DNA of 64,000 nucleotides from Hygrocybe punicea (Eukaryota > Basidiomycota > Agaricomycetes > Agaricales > Hygrophoraceae), in the NCBI GenBank assembly GCA_963556145.1, contig OY744462.1, forward strand, positions 6,510,001-6,574,000. The letters are read 5' to 3'. The notes beneath the pieces were generated by a model, which saw only the letters and a list, made by a program, of their open reading frames with translations, was not told the DNA's origin and searched no databases. Each line of letters starts with the position of its first letter. Position 1 is the stretch's first letter. The position numbers and the translations under genes are program-made. This document shows positions 10,739 to 22,854 of this stretch, piece by piece.

Positions 10739-12086
10739 ATGGTAACCTCAACAGCTATTCTACTTGTCTTTGCTCCCCTTTTCCTCAGTCTGTTACAGTG
10801 TTCAGCCGAGAACGTGACAGTCTATCTCGACGACCCCCGACTGGTCACCTTTCCCCCTAACTGGTGAGTAGACCGTTTTTCGAGCTCGGGCTAATGTAAC
10901 GATATTCGATTTGAGGGATGGTCTCTCGTCGTATTCGACACTCTGTGGTGGAACCAGATGGACGAATTTAGACGGTCAAAGTGTGTCTCTGACGTTCACC
11001 GGTATGTTGACTGTTTCTGTGACGTCTTTCGTCATTTAATCTTGATGCATGTCAGGTATTCTTGTCACGGTCAACTTCTTCGTAGAATACCGTGGATCAG
11101 GTGGGCAGATCGCCATCGACGGCGTTGACGTCGGCCGAGTGGACACGTACAAAGCCGGAGTAGTCGATCAACTGAATTGCGTGCCACTCGCCTGGAACTC
11201 GGCCACCCTCTCTCCAGGAAACCATACGATTAAAGTGGCACAATTCAGTCCTGGCGCTACCGGGGTGTATTTGTGGATGCGCAGCTTCGTGTACGTCCAA
11301 TTTTGACCACAGAACTTCTTCATTTGAATATCTTCCAAATTTAGTTACACGACCCAAGATCCAACAAGTACCACTGTTCCAGGACCTACGTCTACTGCCC
11401 CAGGACCTACGTCTAGTACAAGTACTTCAAGCAAGTCGTCGAACGTTGGCACCATCGCGGGGGCCGCTGCAGGAGGTGCTGTAGTCGTTCTACTTCTCAT
11501 TGGTGCAATATGTCTCTGCCTACGAAGACAGCGCACAATCAAATCACCAGTGTCTGAGCAAATAGACAGCAATGTCGAAGTCACGTCTTTCCAACCTGCG
11601 CCTCATTATTATATCCAGGGGCCGCAGTTGCGACCAGACTCGGCTATGACATCGCCGCTCATTGGACCAGGCGCAACAGTCCCCTCCGCATGGTCGGGCT
11701 CAGACACAGCCAGTTTAAGCCCATCATCAGCATCAGCCCCATTATCCGTGATGCACGCGATTGAGAGGACGAACGTCAACACACCTCCCTCCTCTTCCCC
11801 CTCCCTCCCTCCTCCGCGATCTTCACCGTATCACGCTCAACCTCTTTCTTACTTACCACTTTCATCCTCATCTATGCCGGCACCCATCAGTTCTCCTCCG
11901 ACCGAAAGGCTACTCTCTCAAGAGGAACTAGACCTAGTGCGGAGGCTCGCAGAGCGGAATGTACCTACTCCTGCGCTCACCGCGATCATTGAAAGTATGG
12001 CGAGAGGTGCTGAAGAAGGTACCACCTCCAACGATGGGTCAACCTCATTCTACAATAAACCACCAGATTACGATTTCAAAGGTTGA
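10739..12086 (+). CDS. Secreted/single-pass membrane protein with Ser/Thr-rich stalk
   Basis: Four exons are proposed: 10739-10863, 10916-11001, 11056-11290 and 11345-12086. The ATG at 10739 opens a signal peptide (MVTSTAILLVFAPLFLSLLQ) cut near CSAEN. An extracellular beta-rich domain follows, with TVNFFVEYRGSGGQIAIDG and LSPGNHTIKVAQF, the pattern of fungal lectin-like or carbohydrate-binding beta-sandwich modules. A Thr/Ser/Pro stalk precedes a transmembrane helix (GTIAGAAAGGAVVVLLLIGA) with a stop-transfer LRRQR. The cytoplasmic tail of about 180 residues is rich in Ser and Pro (PSSSPSLPPPRSS) and ends in DYDFKG. This layout is common among uncharacterised Agaricomycete surface proteins. 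The gene is divergent from the SRPK-like gene, with a short shared upstream region. The function is not known. Confidence 0.85.
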
Positions 12087-12212
12087 TCTCATATCTTGGA
12101 TCGCTCTCTGTCTGTTGGTTTCGAGTAGGATGTATAATGCTTCTTTACCTTTTTCTTCGTATCTGTACTGTTTTACATCAAATGTTTACTGTTGACCAGA
12201 GAAGAGTCCTTG

Positions 12213-12269
12213 AAGATGACAATCCTTGCAACGTCGGATATAAGCTCAGCCATCGTAGGCTCTTTTGAA
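12213..12269 (+). pseudogene. Possible remnant of a CLP1 C-terminal coding segment
   Basis: In one plus-strand frame this 57-nt segment encodes KMTILA and, 6 residues later, AIVGSFE. Both strings occur in the last exon of CLP1 at about 6822-6890, separated there by 10 residues. No wider frame is open. The segment lies in the space between the membrane-protein gene and the 3' end of the NADH dehydrogenase gene. A decayed duplicate is the simplest reading; chance similarity is not excluded. Confidence 0.35.
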
Positions 12270-12378
12270 GTAATCGAGAGAAGTCCTGGCATTAATATTG
12301 CTGCCTTCAAATGCACGACTTCGTGTAATGAAAAATCGTCCATTGGAAATGTATACATATGTATCATACAAGGCATGC

Positions 12379-15133
12379 TCAAAGTCTTGACAAATCGCGT
12401 CCCCACACACCGCTATGTCATTCAAAATCATGGTTAGAAGCCATCAGAGCCATATCACCACAAAGTACATACCGGATGATCCAATCAATCATCAACAAGG
12501 CCCTCGTCCTTGCCGACACCTGCTCACTCCAATAAATGCTTCTCCAAGCATACATGGCCACCAACCCTCCCATGAATGACAAACTTCCAAAGTCAAACAC
12601 GGCTGCGTTGCCAATGTACGCGAGGCTGCCGAGGTGAGCATATCGAAAGGGTTCAATGACAGCTTCGTCTGTGGATTCCGGCAGATGGTTTGCAGCAAGT
12701 ACAGAGCGTTGTTGGGCAAGCTTGTGGAGTTTCTTGCCAAGGTATTTACCTTGTTGGGAGGCTACTTGCGCGGTCTGGAGGGGTTGTGCGATAGATCATT
12801 AGATTGTCAATTTACACCAAGAAAACACGCACCGCGGGCAATGCAGTGATCTTGTTTCCAATATCTTCCAGCAGCGCACAGAGCTCATTCAGCGACAGGC
12901 TATTGTCTGCGTCGGAGTCATACAATTCAAACAGCTCCTTGACCTACAAGCGGTTATCATCGATGAGCGTAAACTGAGGAAAATTTAATGGAAGGCCGTT
13001 TACTTCGACGATGTGATCTTCGGCCATCGGGATGCGTTGTTTGATCCTAGAGACTATAGATACTGTTGGTAGGATTCAAAATTCAAGAGCCACTGAAATA
13101 ACGGACCCATGACTTTCCACTCATCAAAGTCGATTTTACCATCCTTATTCTGATCCGCGTCTTCTACGAGCTCCATGAAGTGGCTCACAAGTGATGTCTC
13201 GATCTGTGCATTTATCGGTCACTCCCTCTCGATACGAATCGTCATAATCCGCTCACAGTTGCGCAATCGCCGATGGCATAAATGTCTCCCAAGGGTGCGC
13301 CTTTCACTCTGAGATGCGCATCTACCTCTATTGCCTTCTTGTGCACTTGATTGGGAAGCAGACTCGACACACGTTCGGTGAAGGGGTTCATGGCGATGCC
13401 GGTAGACCATAGAACAAAGTGCGTGGGTATTGCGTGTTTTATGCTCTTGCCTTCTGGGGAACGGGTCGAGTATATGACATGGTCGTCGTGTATAGATTCA
13501 ACACTAATAATGGCCCACAATGTTCTTAAGAATAAAACAACCGTCTGACAATATGGATACACACACCGAGCCGAAGTTATCAGATCGACGCCATCCCGCT
13601 TAAATTTGTCCTAACGATTTGGAATTAGAGACGTCACCCTGCAATGTCAACAAATAGAGATAATCTACTTCAGCATATTTCGAGATAGCCTCTGAGTACT
13701 GTCGAAGCGGGTGAGTGACCCATGTTAGGGGAGAGTGACAGCAAACACACCGTATTCAGAATATGCTCACGAGACTGGATAACATGTATGGAGACCTCTT
13801 TCCTGCATATTTTTGGATACTGGGATGGAAATCAGTAAGACTGAATAAGAGCAGGCAGAACCAGAGAGACATCGTACATAGCGCATGATATCTTCCTGGC
13901 ATAAATCATATATTTCCTATTTCAAAGTAAATTGTGCGTCGGGATTCAGACAACAACAGGACTCACCGCAGCAGTCTCTACGCCAGTAGGACCGCCTCCG
14001 CAGACTACGAAACTAAGAAGCTGCTTACGGTCTTCCGGCGATGTGGTTGGCAGACTTGCCGTTTCAAAGTTATCTGTATTAATAAAATGTGTGAGATCAG
14101 CAAACAAGCAAGGTTCGAGAAATTGATTCACCCATAATCCTTCGTCTAATGACCTGAGCATCTCCAACCGTTTTCAGCTGGAAAGAGTGTTCCAGGCCCG
14201 GGACGCCATGTGTACTCGAAGATGAGCCAACAGCAATAACCAACTTATCATATCTGGATTAAGTGATTAGAGTCTGTCAAAACCAAAGGCAAGAGGATTC
14301 ACGGGATATAAATATTTTGGTTTGCGCCCGTAGATGAAAAACTTTCGACTTCAAGGAGGCGTTCAGACATGCAGATGTCGACCGCTTTACCTTCAATGAA
14401 GTGTCCGCGAAGGCGGGCGATAATCTTGCGAATAGGCTCGATGAGTGATCGAACTTGTACCGTGCCAACAGCGGCAGCTGAAGAACGGATCAAAACAAGA
14501 ATGTTCTAGACCTTGCAGATGTAGAAGGGAGAACGCACAGGGTAGAAGAGGTGTAAATGTCGTAAATGTCTCCGAACATATGACGGTCACGTGATATTCA
14601 CCGGAATGCAATGATTGGAGGAGACCCACGGCCTGTAATCCAGCGGATCATCAGATGGGTGTATATAGCCATCGGAAGCTTCAGCTCACCCCCCAGCCAC
14701 CTCCGACAACAACCAACCGCGGCTTCTCCGCCAATTTGATATTTTCTTCGTCCTCCTCATCATCGACTTGGACTCTGACGATGGGTAAATTTTTGGGACC
14801 GCCTCGCTCAGGATGGAGTGCCAGAGGAGATACAGGAACGCGGTCCAAATGTTTGTTGGTGTATGTAAAGGCGTCGTGCAGGAAAATGCCTCCGCCGATA
14901 GCGATAACCCCGAAGACAGACGAAAGCAAGAAGTAACCAGAATAACGGAGGATTGTAATAGCACGCCGAAGGATAGGAGGACGACGGAGAGGCCGTTCTA
15001 ATAGTGGGTTTGAAGGTCCAGAAGCGAGTGTGCGCAAATGAACAAGAGCTTTGCGATTTACTTCCGCACTTCGACAAGCGACGACGGGAAGTCGAAATAA
15101 CGGCGGACGGCGGATGCGGAATGGCCCAAGCAT
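12379..15133 (-). CDS. External alternative NADH:ubiquinone oxidoreductase with EF-hands (mitochondrial)
   Basis: This is a type II NADH dehydrogenase of the inner mitochondrial membrane, facing the intermembrane space. It oxidises cytosolic NADH and reduces ubiquinone without proton pumping. The start at 15133 gives an Arg-rich presequence (MLGPFRIRRPPLFRLP) and a hydrophobic segment (YSGYFLLSSVFGVIAIGGGI). The FAD-binding motif RLVVVGGGWG is joined to VGLLQSLHSGEYHVTVI and TFTPLLP. The NADH site VVCGGGPTGVETAA lies near 14000. Near 13260-13420 are CATVSG, GDIYAIGDCA and HFVLWSTG. An EF-hand (DQNKDGKIDFDEW) at about 13110-13155 and a second acidic loop (DSDADNSLSLNEL) near 12890-12920 suggest calcium control. 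The C-terminus reads DFGSLSFMGGLVAMYAWRS, DWIIR, then after an intron GVWGRDLSRL with TGA at 12381-12379. At least eight introns are needed. Confidence 0.93.
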
Positions 15134-15346
15134 ACCCGACGTCGTCCGACTTGCCCAGTCAACTAGCTTGACAATGGATCAAGGCACAGCGGAATCCACT
15201 CAGGCTTGTGCTTGGACTGAGTCTGAGTGACATTACGTCATCTCAGGAACCTCGCACCATCGGCTGAATATAGCAAAGCGTTCCCCAACTTGATAATTGG
15301 GAAACAATCTTGTCTATTTAACAAACTGACTTGGAGAATGAAATAA

Positions 15347-18044
15347 CTAAGAGGAGACATGCCAATCAAGAATGTCCGCCCATTTGCCCGGGAGAAGTTG
15401 AGAAATCTGTTCAACATCTTTATCGCCCCGCCCCGACAAGCACTGTGGTGAAATTGCTCAAAACACGCACGCTGATGTAGGTCAGACAAAAAAGGAGATA
15501 CCCACAATAACTATATCTGATTCTTTTGAAAACGTCCCAGCGCAACGGACGCCTGCCCAGATGGCATGAGATGACTCCAATGCTGTCAAACGCAAGCTAT
15601 CAGAAATTGACGTAGGGAACAGCCATCATCAAACAGACCAGGGATAATTCCTTCGAGTTGGGTGCACAAGCGGAAACCTCGAAGTGCTTCCTCGTCTGTG
15701 GCAACAACGTACTCCGCTCTGCCTGAGTCTTTTAGCCATGCATGCTCAGGGCCCACGCCGGGGTAATCAAGACCAGCACTGATCGAGTGTGTCTCAATAA
15801 TCTGACCCGCTTTAGACTGAAGGATATATGTCCGGACGCCGTGAAGGACACCTGGTTTTCCCATTGCCAATGTGGCACTGTGACGATCGCCGTCGAGACC
15901 TGCAATTTGTGTCAAAAAGTCATCGAAAGCTACTCACCGACAAAATGACTCTACCTTCCCCACCAGCTTCGACGCCAATCAGGCGGACATTACTATCGCC
16001 AATGAAGTCGTAGAAACTTCCAATGGCATTACTTCCTCCTCCAACACATGCAACGACGGCATCAGGTAATTTGCCTCTCATTTCGTGTAGCTGGGACTTG
16101 ATTTCTTTGCCGATGACTCGTTGAAAGTCGCGTACTAACGTGGGGAACGGATGAGGTCCAATCACAGAGCCAACCAGATAATGAGTGGTGGCAAGATTGG
16201 TGACCCAATCACGCATTGCCTCGTTGACAGCATCTTTGAGAGTACAAGAACCAGAGTGTACGGGAACGACCTAATCGCTCGGTTAAAGGGTGGGAGAAAT
16301 TGTTGAGAAGTGGCTCCTACTTTGGCACCAAGCATTTCTATGCGGAAAACATTCAAAGCTTGACGTCGCACGTCTTCCGAGCCCATATAGATGACGCATT
16401 CTAAGCCGAATCGGGCACAAACGGTGGCAGTTGCGACCCCATGTTGTCCTGCACCGGTTTCCGCAATGATACGTGTCTTGCCTAACCGTCGGGCTAATAA
16501 AATCTGATTCTCTGTTATCGAATGCATGAGGCATCAAGGGAATTCTGTACTTGTCCAATGGCGTTGTTAATTTTATGTGATCCGGTGTGATTTCTAGGAA
16601 AGGATGTTCTTGTCAACTGTTGCTTGTTGAAGAAGGGGTAGTGCAAGGAAACATACAAATCTTCCCGTTTCAACCATATTTTGGCCCCACCACCGTGAGC
16701 CGTGAGCTTTTCTGCAAGGTATAATTTGGATGGCCGATTCATATAACCAAAGAAGCTTTCAAATTCGTTCCAGAACCCCGGATCATTCATAGCAGCATTG
16801 TGGGCATCCTCCAATTCCGTGAGACAACCGAAAAGGGCTTCTGGGACATATTGACCTCCAAATTGACCAAACCGTGCTGGTAAAATAACCCGCTCTAGAA
16901 CTGATCCGAATTCAGATGGAACTTCCTTGTTGCCATGAATTTCGTGGGAAGGAATGTTTCGCGACACAGGCGGAGAAGCTGCTTCCTTGATACTCATTTC
17001 ACGGCAGTAGGTTTCTACATGTTTGGCGACTTGACCTTGAGGTGCATTTTTTATGACAGTGACCAGTCGACTGCCAATTACGATCCCATCTGCACCAGCA
17101 TCTGCAACGGCGTTGAAGTGTTTGCGCGTTGCTACACCAAAACCTACCGCTAACGGAACGGTTGAGAATTCACGAACACGAGCGATAATATCCGGAAGGG
17201 CAGTATTCATGGCAATATTTTCTGATGATCCAGTCGTTCCCATCTGCAATATTATTAGCGAAGACCAACTTGATGAATAATGAGACGAATTTTAACCTTT
17301 GATACGATATAGATGAATGTATCAGCGATGGAGGCCAGAAACTTGATCCGGGAGCGAGACGTCGACGGAGCAATGAGTGGAACGTAGGAAAGACTAAATA
17401 TGGCGTGCTGCTCGGCACGGGACAAAACGCAGAACCATGGGATACATACTGTGCTTTAGCGCATTTTTCCCGAAACGCGATAGCTTCCTCCGGTGGGAGA
17501 TCCACCATGATAAATCCGTTGGCCCCAGCTTCGCTTGCGTCTTGGATGGACCGGTCTTCGCCGTATGCAAGTAGCGGGTTGTAGTAACCTAAAAAAACCG
17601 AGAATTAAATACTGATCAAGCGTTTTCAAATATAACCTCACCCATCAAAAGGACCGGTGCGGTGAGTCCCTTCTCACGAGCTTCTCTCAAAAACCCAAGA
17701 ACAGTAGGGTAGTCGACGTTGTTTTGTAGGGCGATCTAGCGTCCATATAAGCACAAGGACTATCATCTGAGATTGGGACTTGCAGTGTTTGCTTCCTGAA
17801 TGGCGGGTCCATCAGCGATTGGATCTGAAAACGGTACGCCGAGTTCAATAATATCTGCGCCCCCATCTTGCATAGACAACAGGATGGAGACTGTAGCATC
17901 CGCAGTGGGATAACCTGCGGTTACGAATGTCACAAGAGCTGGCCTGCCCTGTAGCCCTGTAAGTATTCCAACCTCGTGTTTTTTATTTTCTGTTTCTCGC
18001 ACCTCATTTCGTGTAGCCGCAAACACGCCTGGGAGAGTATTCAT
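15347..18044 (-). CDS. TRP5: Tryptophan synthase, fused alpha and beta domains
   Basis: This enzyme converts indole-3-glycerol phosphate and serine to tryptophan. The start is the ATG at 18044 ([18 protein letters not shown]). The alpha domain comes first: [35 protein letters not shown] with a catalytic Glu, [21 protein letters not shown], and [13 protein letters not shown] with [13 protein letters not shown] linker leads into the beta domain: [52 protein letters not shown] carrying the PLP lysine, [28 protein letters not shown], and [18 protein letters not shown]. It ends DILDWHVSS with TAG at 15349-15347. The alpha-beta order in one chain is typical of fungi. The last intron uses a GTGGGT donor. 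The gene is divergent from the asparaginase gene, 266 bp between starts. Confidence 0.96.
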
Positions 18045-18056
18045 GTTCAAAGTTCA

Positions 18057-18062
18057 GAGTCA
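18057..18062 (-). promoter_or_regulatory. Candidate Gcn4/bZIP site upstream of TRP5
   Basis: TGACTC (read on the TRP5 strand; GAGTCA on the plus strand) lies 12 nt upstream of the TRP5 start codon. Gcn4/CPC1 factors bind TGACTCA in amino-acid biosynthesis promoters. This copy has T instead of the final A, and it may lie in the 5' UTR. Confidence 0.25.
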
Positions 18063-18162
18063 CCAAATCGGGATTTCCACGTGACGACGCTCGTAATACC
18101 TCGTATCGTATCCGCCCGTATTACTCTTCGACCGGCTGGGTTAGGATCTGGCCGCTGTTACC

Positions 18163-18168
18163 TATAAA
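18163..18168 (+). promoter_or_regulatory. Candidate TATA box for the asparaginase gene
   Basis: TATAAA sits 143 bp upstream of the asparaginase ATG, in the 266-bp divergent spacer. Its position allows a 5' UTR of roughly 100 nt. The assignment rests only on motif and location. Confidence 0.3.
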
Positions 18169-18310
18169 TGGGGGTCCAAGGGCTCGGAGTCCCGATTTTG
18201 CACCCCTTCTTCGCCTGCAACAACGCCCTCGAGAGTCTCGTTACCGTTGTGCTCACTGTTCTTTCCTGGGCGTAATCGTGTTCTTTTCCAGTCCAATTGC
18301 TTGGTTTGTT

Positions 18311-20900
18311 ATGGAGCTATCTCATGAATCGAAGGTGCTCATCATTTATACTGGTGGGACCATTGGGATGCTTGTCGGACGCAAGGGTTATGTTCCGGAA
18401 CCCTACTTCCTCACAGAAACACTTCGTAGCCAAACAAGGTTCCACGACCCTCTGCAAGATTCCTTGTTCTCGAACGCCGGCTCCGTTCAAGGCTTCAGAC
18501 AGTGGAGCAACGGCAGCGGCAAATCAACCCCCCACGGTATCTCCCCTACTCAAAGTTCTGTGTCATTGCCCCTCCCAGACCATCCCACCCTACCCGTGCG
18601 TTCATCGTATCCCTTCGGACATTCCGTCGCACTTACACCAAATGAGCCGAATTCTTGTATTAATCAACCCACCTCAACCAAAATTTCAGAAGACGTCTAT
18701 GAAGCTCAGTTACCCGCTTTAGTGACACCCCCCAATTCTATCCCTGGCGGTGGGACGAAGCGAATCCGATACGCAATCCTCGAGGTGAGCGTGTTTTTAT
18801 TGACGGCAACTTCTATGTCTCAGCGAAGACTACGCAGTGGTGTCCTCTTCTTGACAGCAGCAACATGGAGATCGAGGGTGCACTGTCCATCTTCTCTAGG
18901 TTCTCACCACACCATTGACGAATACCTGGAAAAGATTGGATCCGAATAGCCACTGAAATAGAACTGAATTATTATGCCTTCGACGCGTTTGTGATTCTAC
19001 ACGGTACCGACACAATGTCTTATACCTCTAGCGCTCTCAGCTTTCTGCTGGAAGATCTTGGGAAGACCGTGGTACTTGCACAATGATTTCTTTTGGCTGC
19101 TTACCGATCCTAACTCGTACTAGATCTTGACTGGTGCTCAAATACCATTATCTCGATTACGAAACGACGCTATGGACAATTTGATGGGTGCGCTGTCCAT
19201 CGCTGGGCACTACATCATTCCAGGTACGCAAAAAAGTTAGCATTATAGTCAACGACTCCAACAATTTGAGCAGAGTGTTGTTTATACTTCAACCACACTC
19301 TTTATCGCGGGAACAGAGTGTCAAAAATATCTTCATTCGATCTTCATGCTTTCGACAGCCCTAATTTCGCACCCCTCGTAAATGGTAAGCCACAGTTCTG
19401 TGGTTTCATACAAAGAATGGCAGCATTTGACCACCGTTGGGCAGTTGGTATCGACATTGTTGTGAACTGGAATAATGTCATCAGACAGACGAGTCTGAGA
19501 CGTTTCAGAGCTTACAAACGTAATGGTCCACACACAGCATACTGTTGATCTGTACTAATGTCTTGTCGGTAGAAATGAATCCCCACGTCGGTCTGTGCAT
19601 GCGCTTGAGCCTTGTTTGGCTGAGCTATTGACCTACGCATCCTGATTTCATAGCAACTTTACGCATTTTCCCGGGCATTACTACAGCCACAGTTCGCGCT
19701 TTCTTGATGCCGCCTATCTGTGGCGTAGTTCTCGAAACATTTGGTTCTGGGAATGCTCCACAACGCCCCGACTTGATGCTATCACTTAAGGAAGCGTGCG
19801 AACGCGGTGTTGTGATTGTCGCAATCTCTCAGTGCGTTAAGGGATCAGTGTCAGATACATACGAAAGCGGGAGGGCCCTTCTGCAAGCCGGAGTCGTGCA
19901 CGCTGGTGATATGACCGCAGAGGTCCGTTGGTTGTTAATGACGATCGCAACTCGCGCTAACTGTTGATGGTGTGAACGACTATAGTGTGCTCTGACCAAG
20001 TTGAGCTACCTTCTGTCTAAACCAGAGCTCTCTACCGCAGAGATTCGCAACTCCATGGTCATTCCACTTCGGGGGGAGCTTACGCCTAGATCAAGTTCGG
20101 CTCCGACTCAGCCCTCCATGGATCAAAACTTGGACAATATACAAGAACTGCTCTCTCAGTTCGTCCGGCTTTCCCAGCCGACTCCTCAACACCCCAAAAT
20201 TGTCGTATCTCAAGACTCTCTCGATGAAGCCGTGCAAGAAGCCACTGCGCCATGGTCATGGACAGCCGCGGAGGCGGCCTCAACGAAGGCTGCATTGTTC
20301 CCCTTCCTTATTCACCTTTCAGCCGCCCGAGATGACGTGGAGAGCATGAAATTCGCCATCGCCGCAGCTTTTCAAATGAACACTCATATAAATAGTGAAG
20401 CTGGCTCTACCACTGAGATTCAACAATACAAGAATATTGCGGCCGGAATTGTTAACTGCCTTGAAGCTGGATCAGGCCGCTCCCCACTACACGTCGCAGC
20501 TTTGAACGGCAGCGCGAAGTGCGTCCATATTCTGCTGGAATCTGGGGCCGTGGTGCACCTGCGCGATTCTCTGGGTCACACCGCGCTGTATTATGCAAGT
20601 ACACCCTGTAGCTTCTCGGGTCAATCTTTTTGACGGATAGAACATTTATAGGCGGCCAGACAAGGCCACGACAAAACGGTCGAGGTTCTTGTACTGGCTG
20701 GCGCGAGTCTCGGTGGTTTAGATATTGAAGGAGGATTTGTCAATCTAGCGGTGAAGAATGCAAGTCGTACGAACGATCCGTCTTCACGAAGGATATGGGA
20801 AAAAGCTGGTATACCCCTCGTCCGTCCAAGTATTCATGATACGGTGATCAAGGACTCGGAGGCGGAAACGATAATCCAGAACTCTTTAGTCAGCGAGTAA
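18311..20900 (+). CDS. L-asparaginase with C-terminal ankyrin repeats
   Basis: The enzyme hydrolyses L-asparagine to aspartate and ammonia. The start at 18311 gives MELSHESKVLIIYTGGTIGM, with the nucleophile Thr in TGGTIGM; an in-frame ATG lies upstream at 18278. A Ser/Pro-rich insert follows (about 18430-18720). After splicing come PLLDSSNMEIE, DWIRIATEIELNYYAFDAF, the second catalytic motif VILHGTDTMSYTSSAL, and ILTGAQIPLSRLRNDAMDN. Further on are DIVVNWNNVIRQTSLRRF, MNPHV, TLRIFPGITTATVRAF, GVVLETFGSGNAPQRPDLM and VVIVAISQCVKGSVSDTYESG. From about 20460 two to three ankyrin-like repeats appear (GRSPLHVAALNGSAKCVHIL, LRDSLGHTALYYAARQGHDK). The stop is TAA at 20898-20900. Asparaginase with C-terminal ankyrin repeats is the eukaryotic cytosolic type. 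About eight short introns are required. Confidence 0.94.
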
Positions 20901-20976
20901 TACCGCTGCACAAAACATGGGTGTAATAATTGATATAGATATCGATGTACAAAGTATCTATAGACTATTTTACATG

Positions 20977-22771
20977 TTAGGGTGTATTAGAAGTCACATC
21001 CTCGATCTCCATTTCGTCAGGTTGCTTGGCCCTATTTTCAACGACCTCTGAGGCATTACCCATATTCTTCTGTAATGTATTAAGAAATATTGGTAACTGA
21101 CTCCGTCCGAATGTAAAAGATCCTCCCAGAAAGTCCAACTTGTCGATGAAATCGGAAGATTCCTTGTCCAGCTCCAAAGGTGTATACTGTACCATTTCTT
21201 GAAGCTGATCCTTAGATGTTACTGGCTCGGTATCGTCCGGATCCGCCAAGTCGTAATAAAACCGCAAGACGAAGCTCAAGCCTAGTCGAGGAACGGTGAA
21301 TGACAAATCAAAATCATCAAATACCAAAACTGACTTTTACCCTTCTCCTCACCATCTCCTTCCATTACACTCGAGGTAGTATCCATATATGTGTATATAC
21401 AAGTGCACATGGCGTCATCGAGAGAGAGGTATTCGCCCGCTGTGAACCGAAGACTTGGCACTAGCAGGTTGGTCAGATCTTCGTAAAGCTTGATGACTTC
21501 AGTATTCTTGGGGCTGTTGATCCCCAACACCGTATTATGAGCGTGGCCTTGAGAGGACATTGGTTTTCGGGAAGCATTGGCGAGCATATTGTTTCTCTCG
21601 ATTTCGGCTTGGAGCTCGACGCGTAAATCTCTGGCTGTGGTGCAGTTGAGCTAAATTTCTGATCAAAATAAGTAAACTGCTTGCCTGATTGTTGTAGTTC
21701 AGCTATCTGTCGTTCGTTCGACGCGATGGTGTCGTCCTTCGTCTTCGCTATGTCTTTCCAGCGAGCTAGTTCCTTCTCAACGGCACGTTTCTCTTCGTCG
21801 GCGGCTTCGCGTGTGAGTAGATGCAGGATGGACCCCTTTCCTGGCCGAGTCAATGGCTCTACACGTGCAGCTTGGGAAGTTAACTCTTCAATGAGCGCTG
21901 CCTGTGCTGAGGGTACTATTAGGCCAAATCCGAACTATCAACTGCTAAGGCTCACTTTGAAGTCGTGTTTCATACTGTAGCGACAGTTGCTCTAGTAGTT
22001 GCTCGGCTTCCGTGGTTCGCACGTGGAGCAGTTCCTCGATCTGTTGCGATAGGGCGTTCCTCTGCATTTCCACCTGACCGGGGAGAGGGTAACATAGTTA
22101 TTACGTTGGATCTGAGAACAACAAGAGTCAGCCTACATCGTCGAGTTTTTGGCGTAATCTCTCCAGTTCCGTGTCAATGTCAGCCTTCGAGAGGCCAGTC
22201 GAAGAACCCGCCACCTTCTTACTCCTCCCTTGATTATTTAGATTCTGTGCTTCGTGGTTCACCACTGGTTCGTGTTCATTGTCTTCAATGAGTATGATAT
22301 CATCGACGTCCATCGGTTCGATTGATTGTGGGATCGTCGGTGGAGCTTTTGAACCAGCCTTGGCCTTTTCCTTTCCTTTCGCCGGAGGGTTCCCGTTTTT
22401 CACGACGTTTTCTGCACGCATAGAGGCATTTCTTCTTTTCCCCCTCCCTGCTGGTGCGATTGGGGCCACATCTTCCACCTCCTCATGCTCGGATGAAATA
22501 CCAACATGAACCGTACCATCATCGATTTCGGATTGCTGTGGAACTTTCTTCTGAATCCTGGGTTTTCCTCTCCCTGTTCTGTTTGCAAGTTTTGACGGAC
22601 CCGCAACGGGGCGGCTTCCGACTGTTCGAGAGAATTTCTTGAGAGGAACGAGCGGGGTGGTTGGAGCCAAAGAACCTATTTAAACAATGACCTTGCTTGA
22701 TGGTATTCAGACGCTCAATGGGTCAAACATGAGAGAAATAACGCACCAAACTCGTCCCCAGACTCGGACAT
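20977..22771 (-). CDS. Csm1/Pcs1-like monopolin-family protein
   Basis: The start is an ATG at 22771 in a 25-nt first exon (MSESGDEF), spliced with a GTGCGT donor to GSLAPTTPLVPLKKFSRT. The first 180 residues are basic and low-complexity, with several GRGK or RGKRR stretches and an acidic segment (IEPMDVDDIILIEDNEHEP). A coiled coil follows from about 22190 to 21600 (ELERLRQKLDDV, VEKELARWKDIAKTKDDTIA, ELQAEIERNNM). The C-terminal globular part, from about 21530, begins NTEVIKLYEDLTNLLVPSLR, then LSFTVPRLGLSFVLRFYYDL, and ends EDVTSNTP with TAA at 20977-20979. This matches the Csm1/Pcs1 C-terminal domain. Pcs1 and Mde4 form V-shaped complexes at kinetochores and rDNA that prevent merotelic attachment. 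Several introns interrupt the coil region. Confidence 0.72.
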
Positions 22772-22854
22772 GGTTTAGTATTTGGTTCGAACCGCGTCGT
22801 GCACGTGAGCGGTGTATCCCGGAGATTGCCGGGTCTGGCTTCCGAGTCACTGGC
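22772..22854. promoter_or_regulatory. Very short divergent promoter
   Basis: Only 83 bp separate the start codon of the monopolin-like gene (minus) from that of the ADGF deaminase gene (plus). The 5' UTRs must be very short or overlap, and promoter elements may lie inside the neighbouring genes. CACGTGAGC at 22802-22810 contains an E-box (CACGTG). No TATA box is visible. Confidence 0.4.

Noticed and set aside
11345..11584. Minus-strand frame opposite the membrane protein's stalk
   Set aside because: It is antisense to the Thr/Pro-rich stalk and membrane helix; the plus-strand gene explains the region fully.
15238..15507. 89-codon minus frame at the end of TRP5
   Set aside because: It covers the last TRP5 exon in the wrong phase; the correct phase gives [12 protein letters not shown] and ends at 15347.
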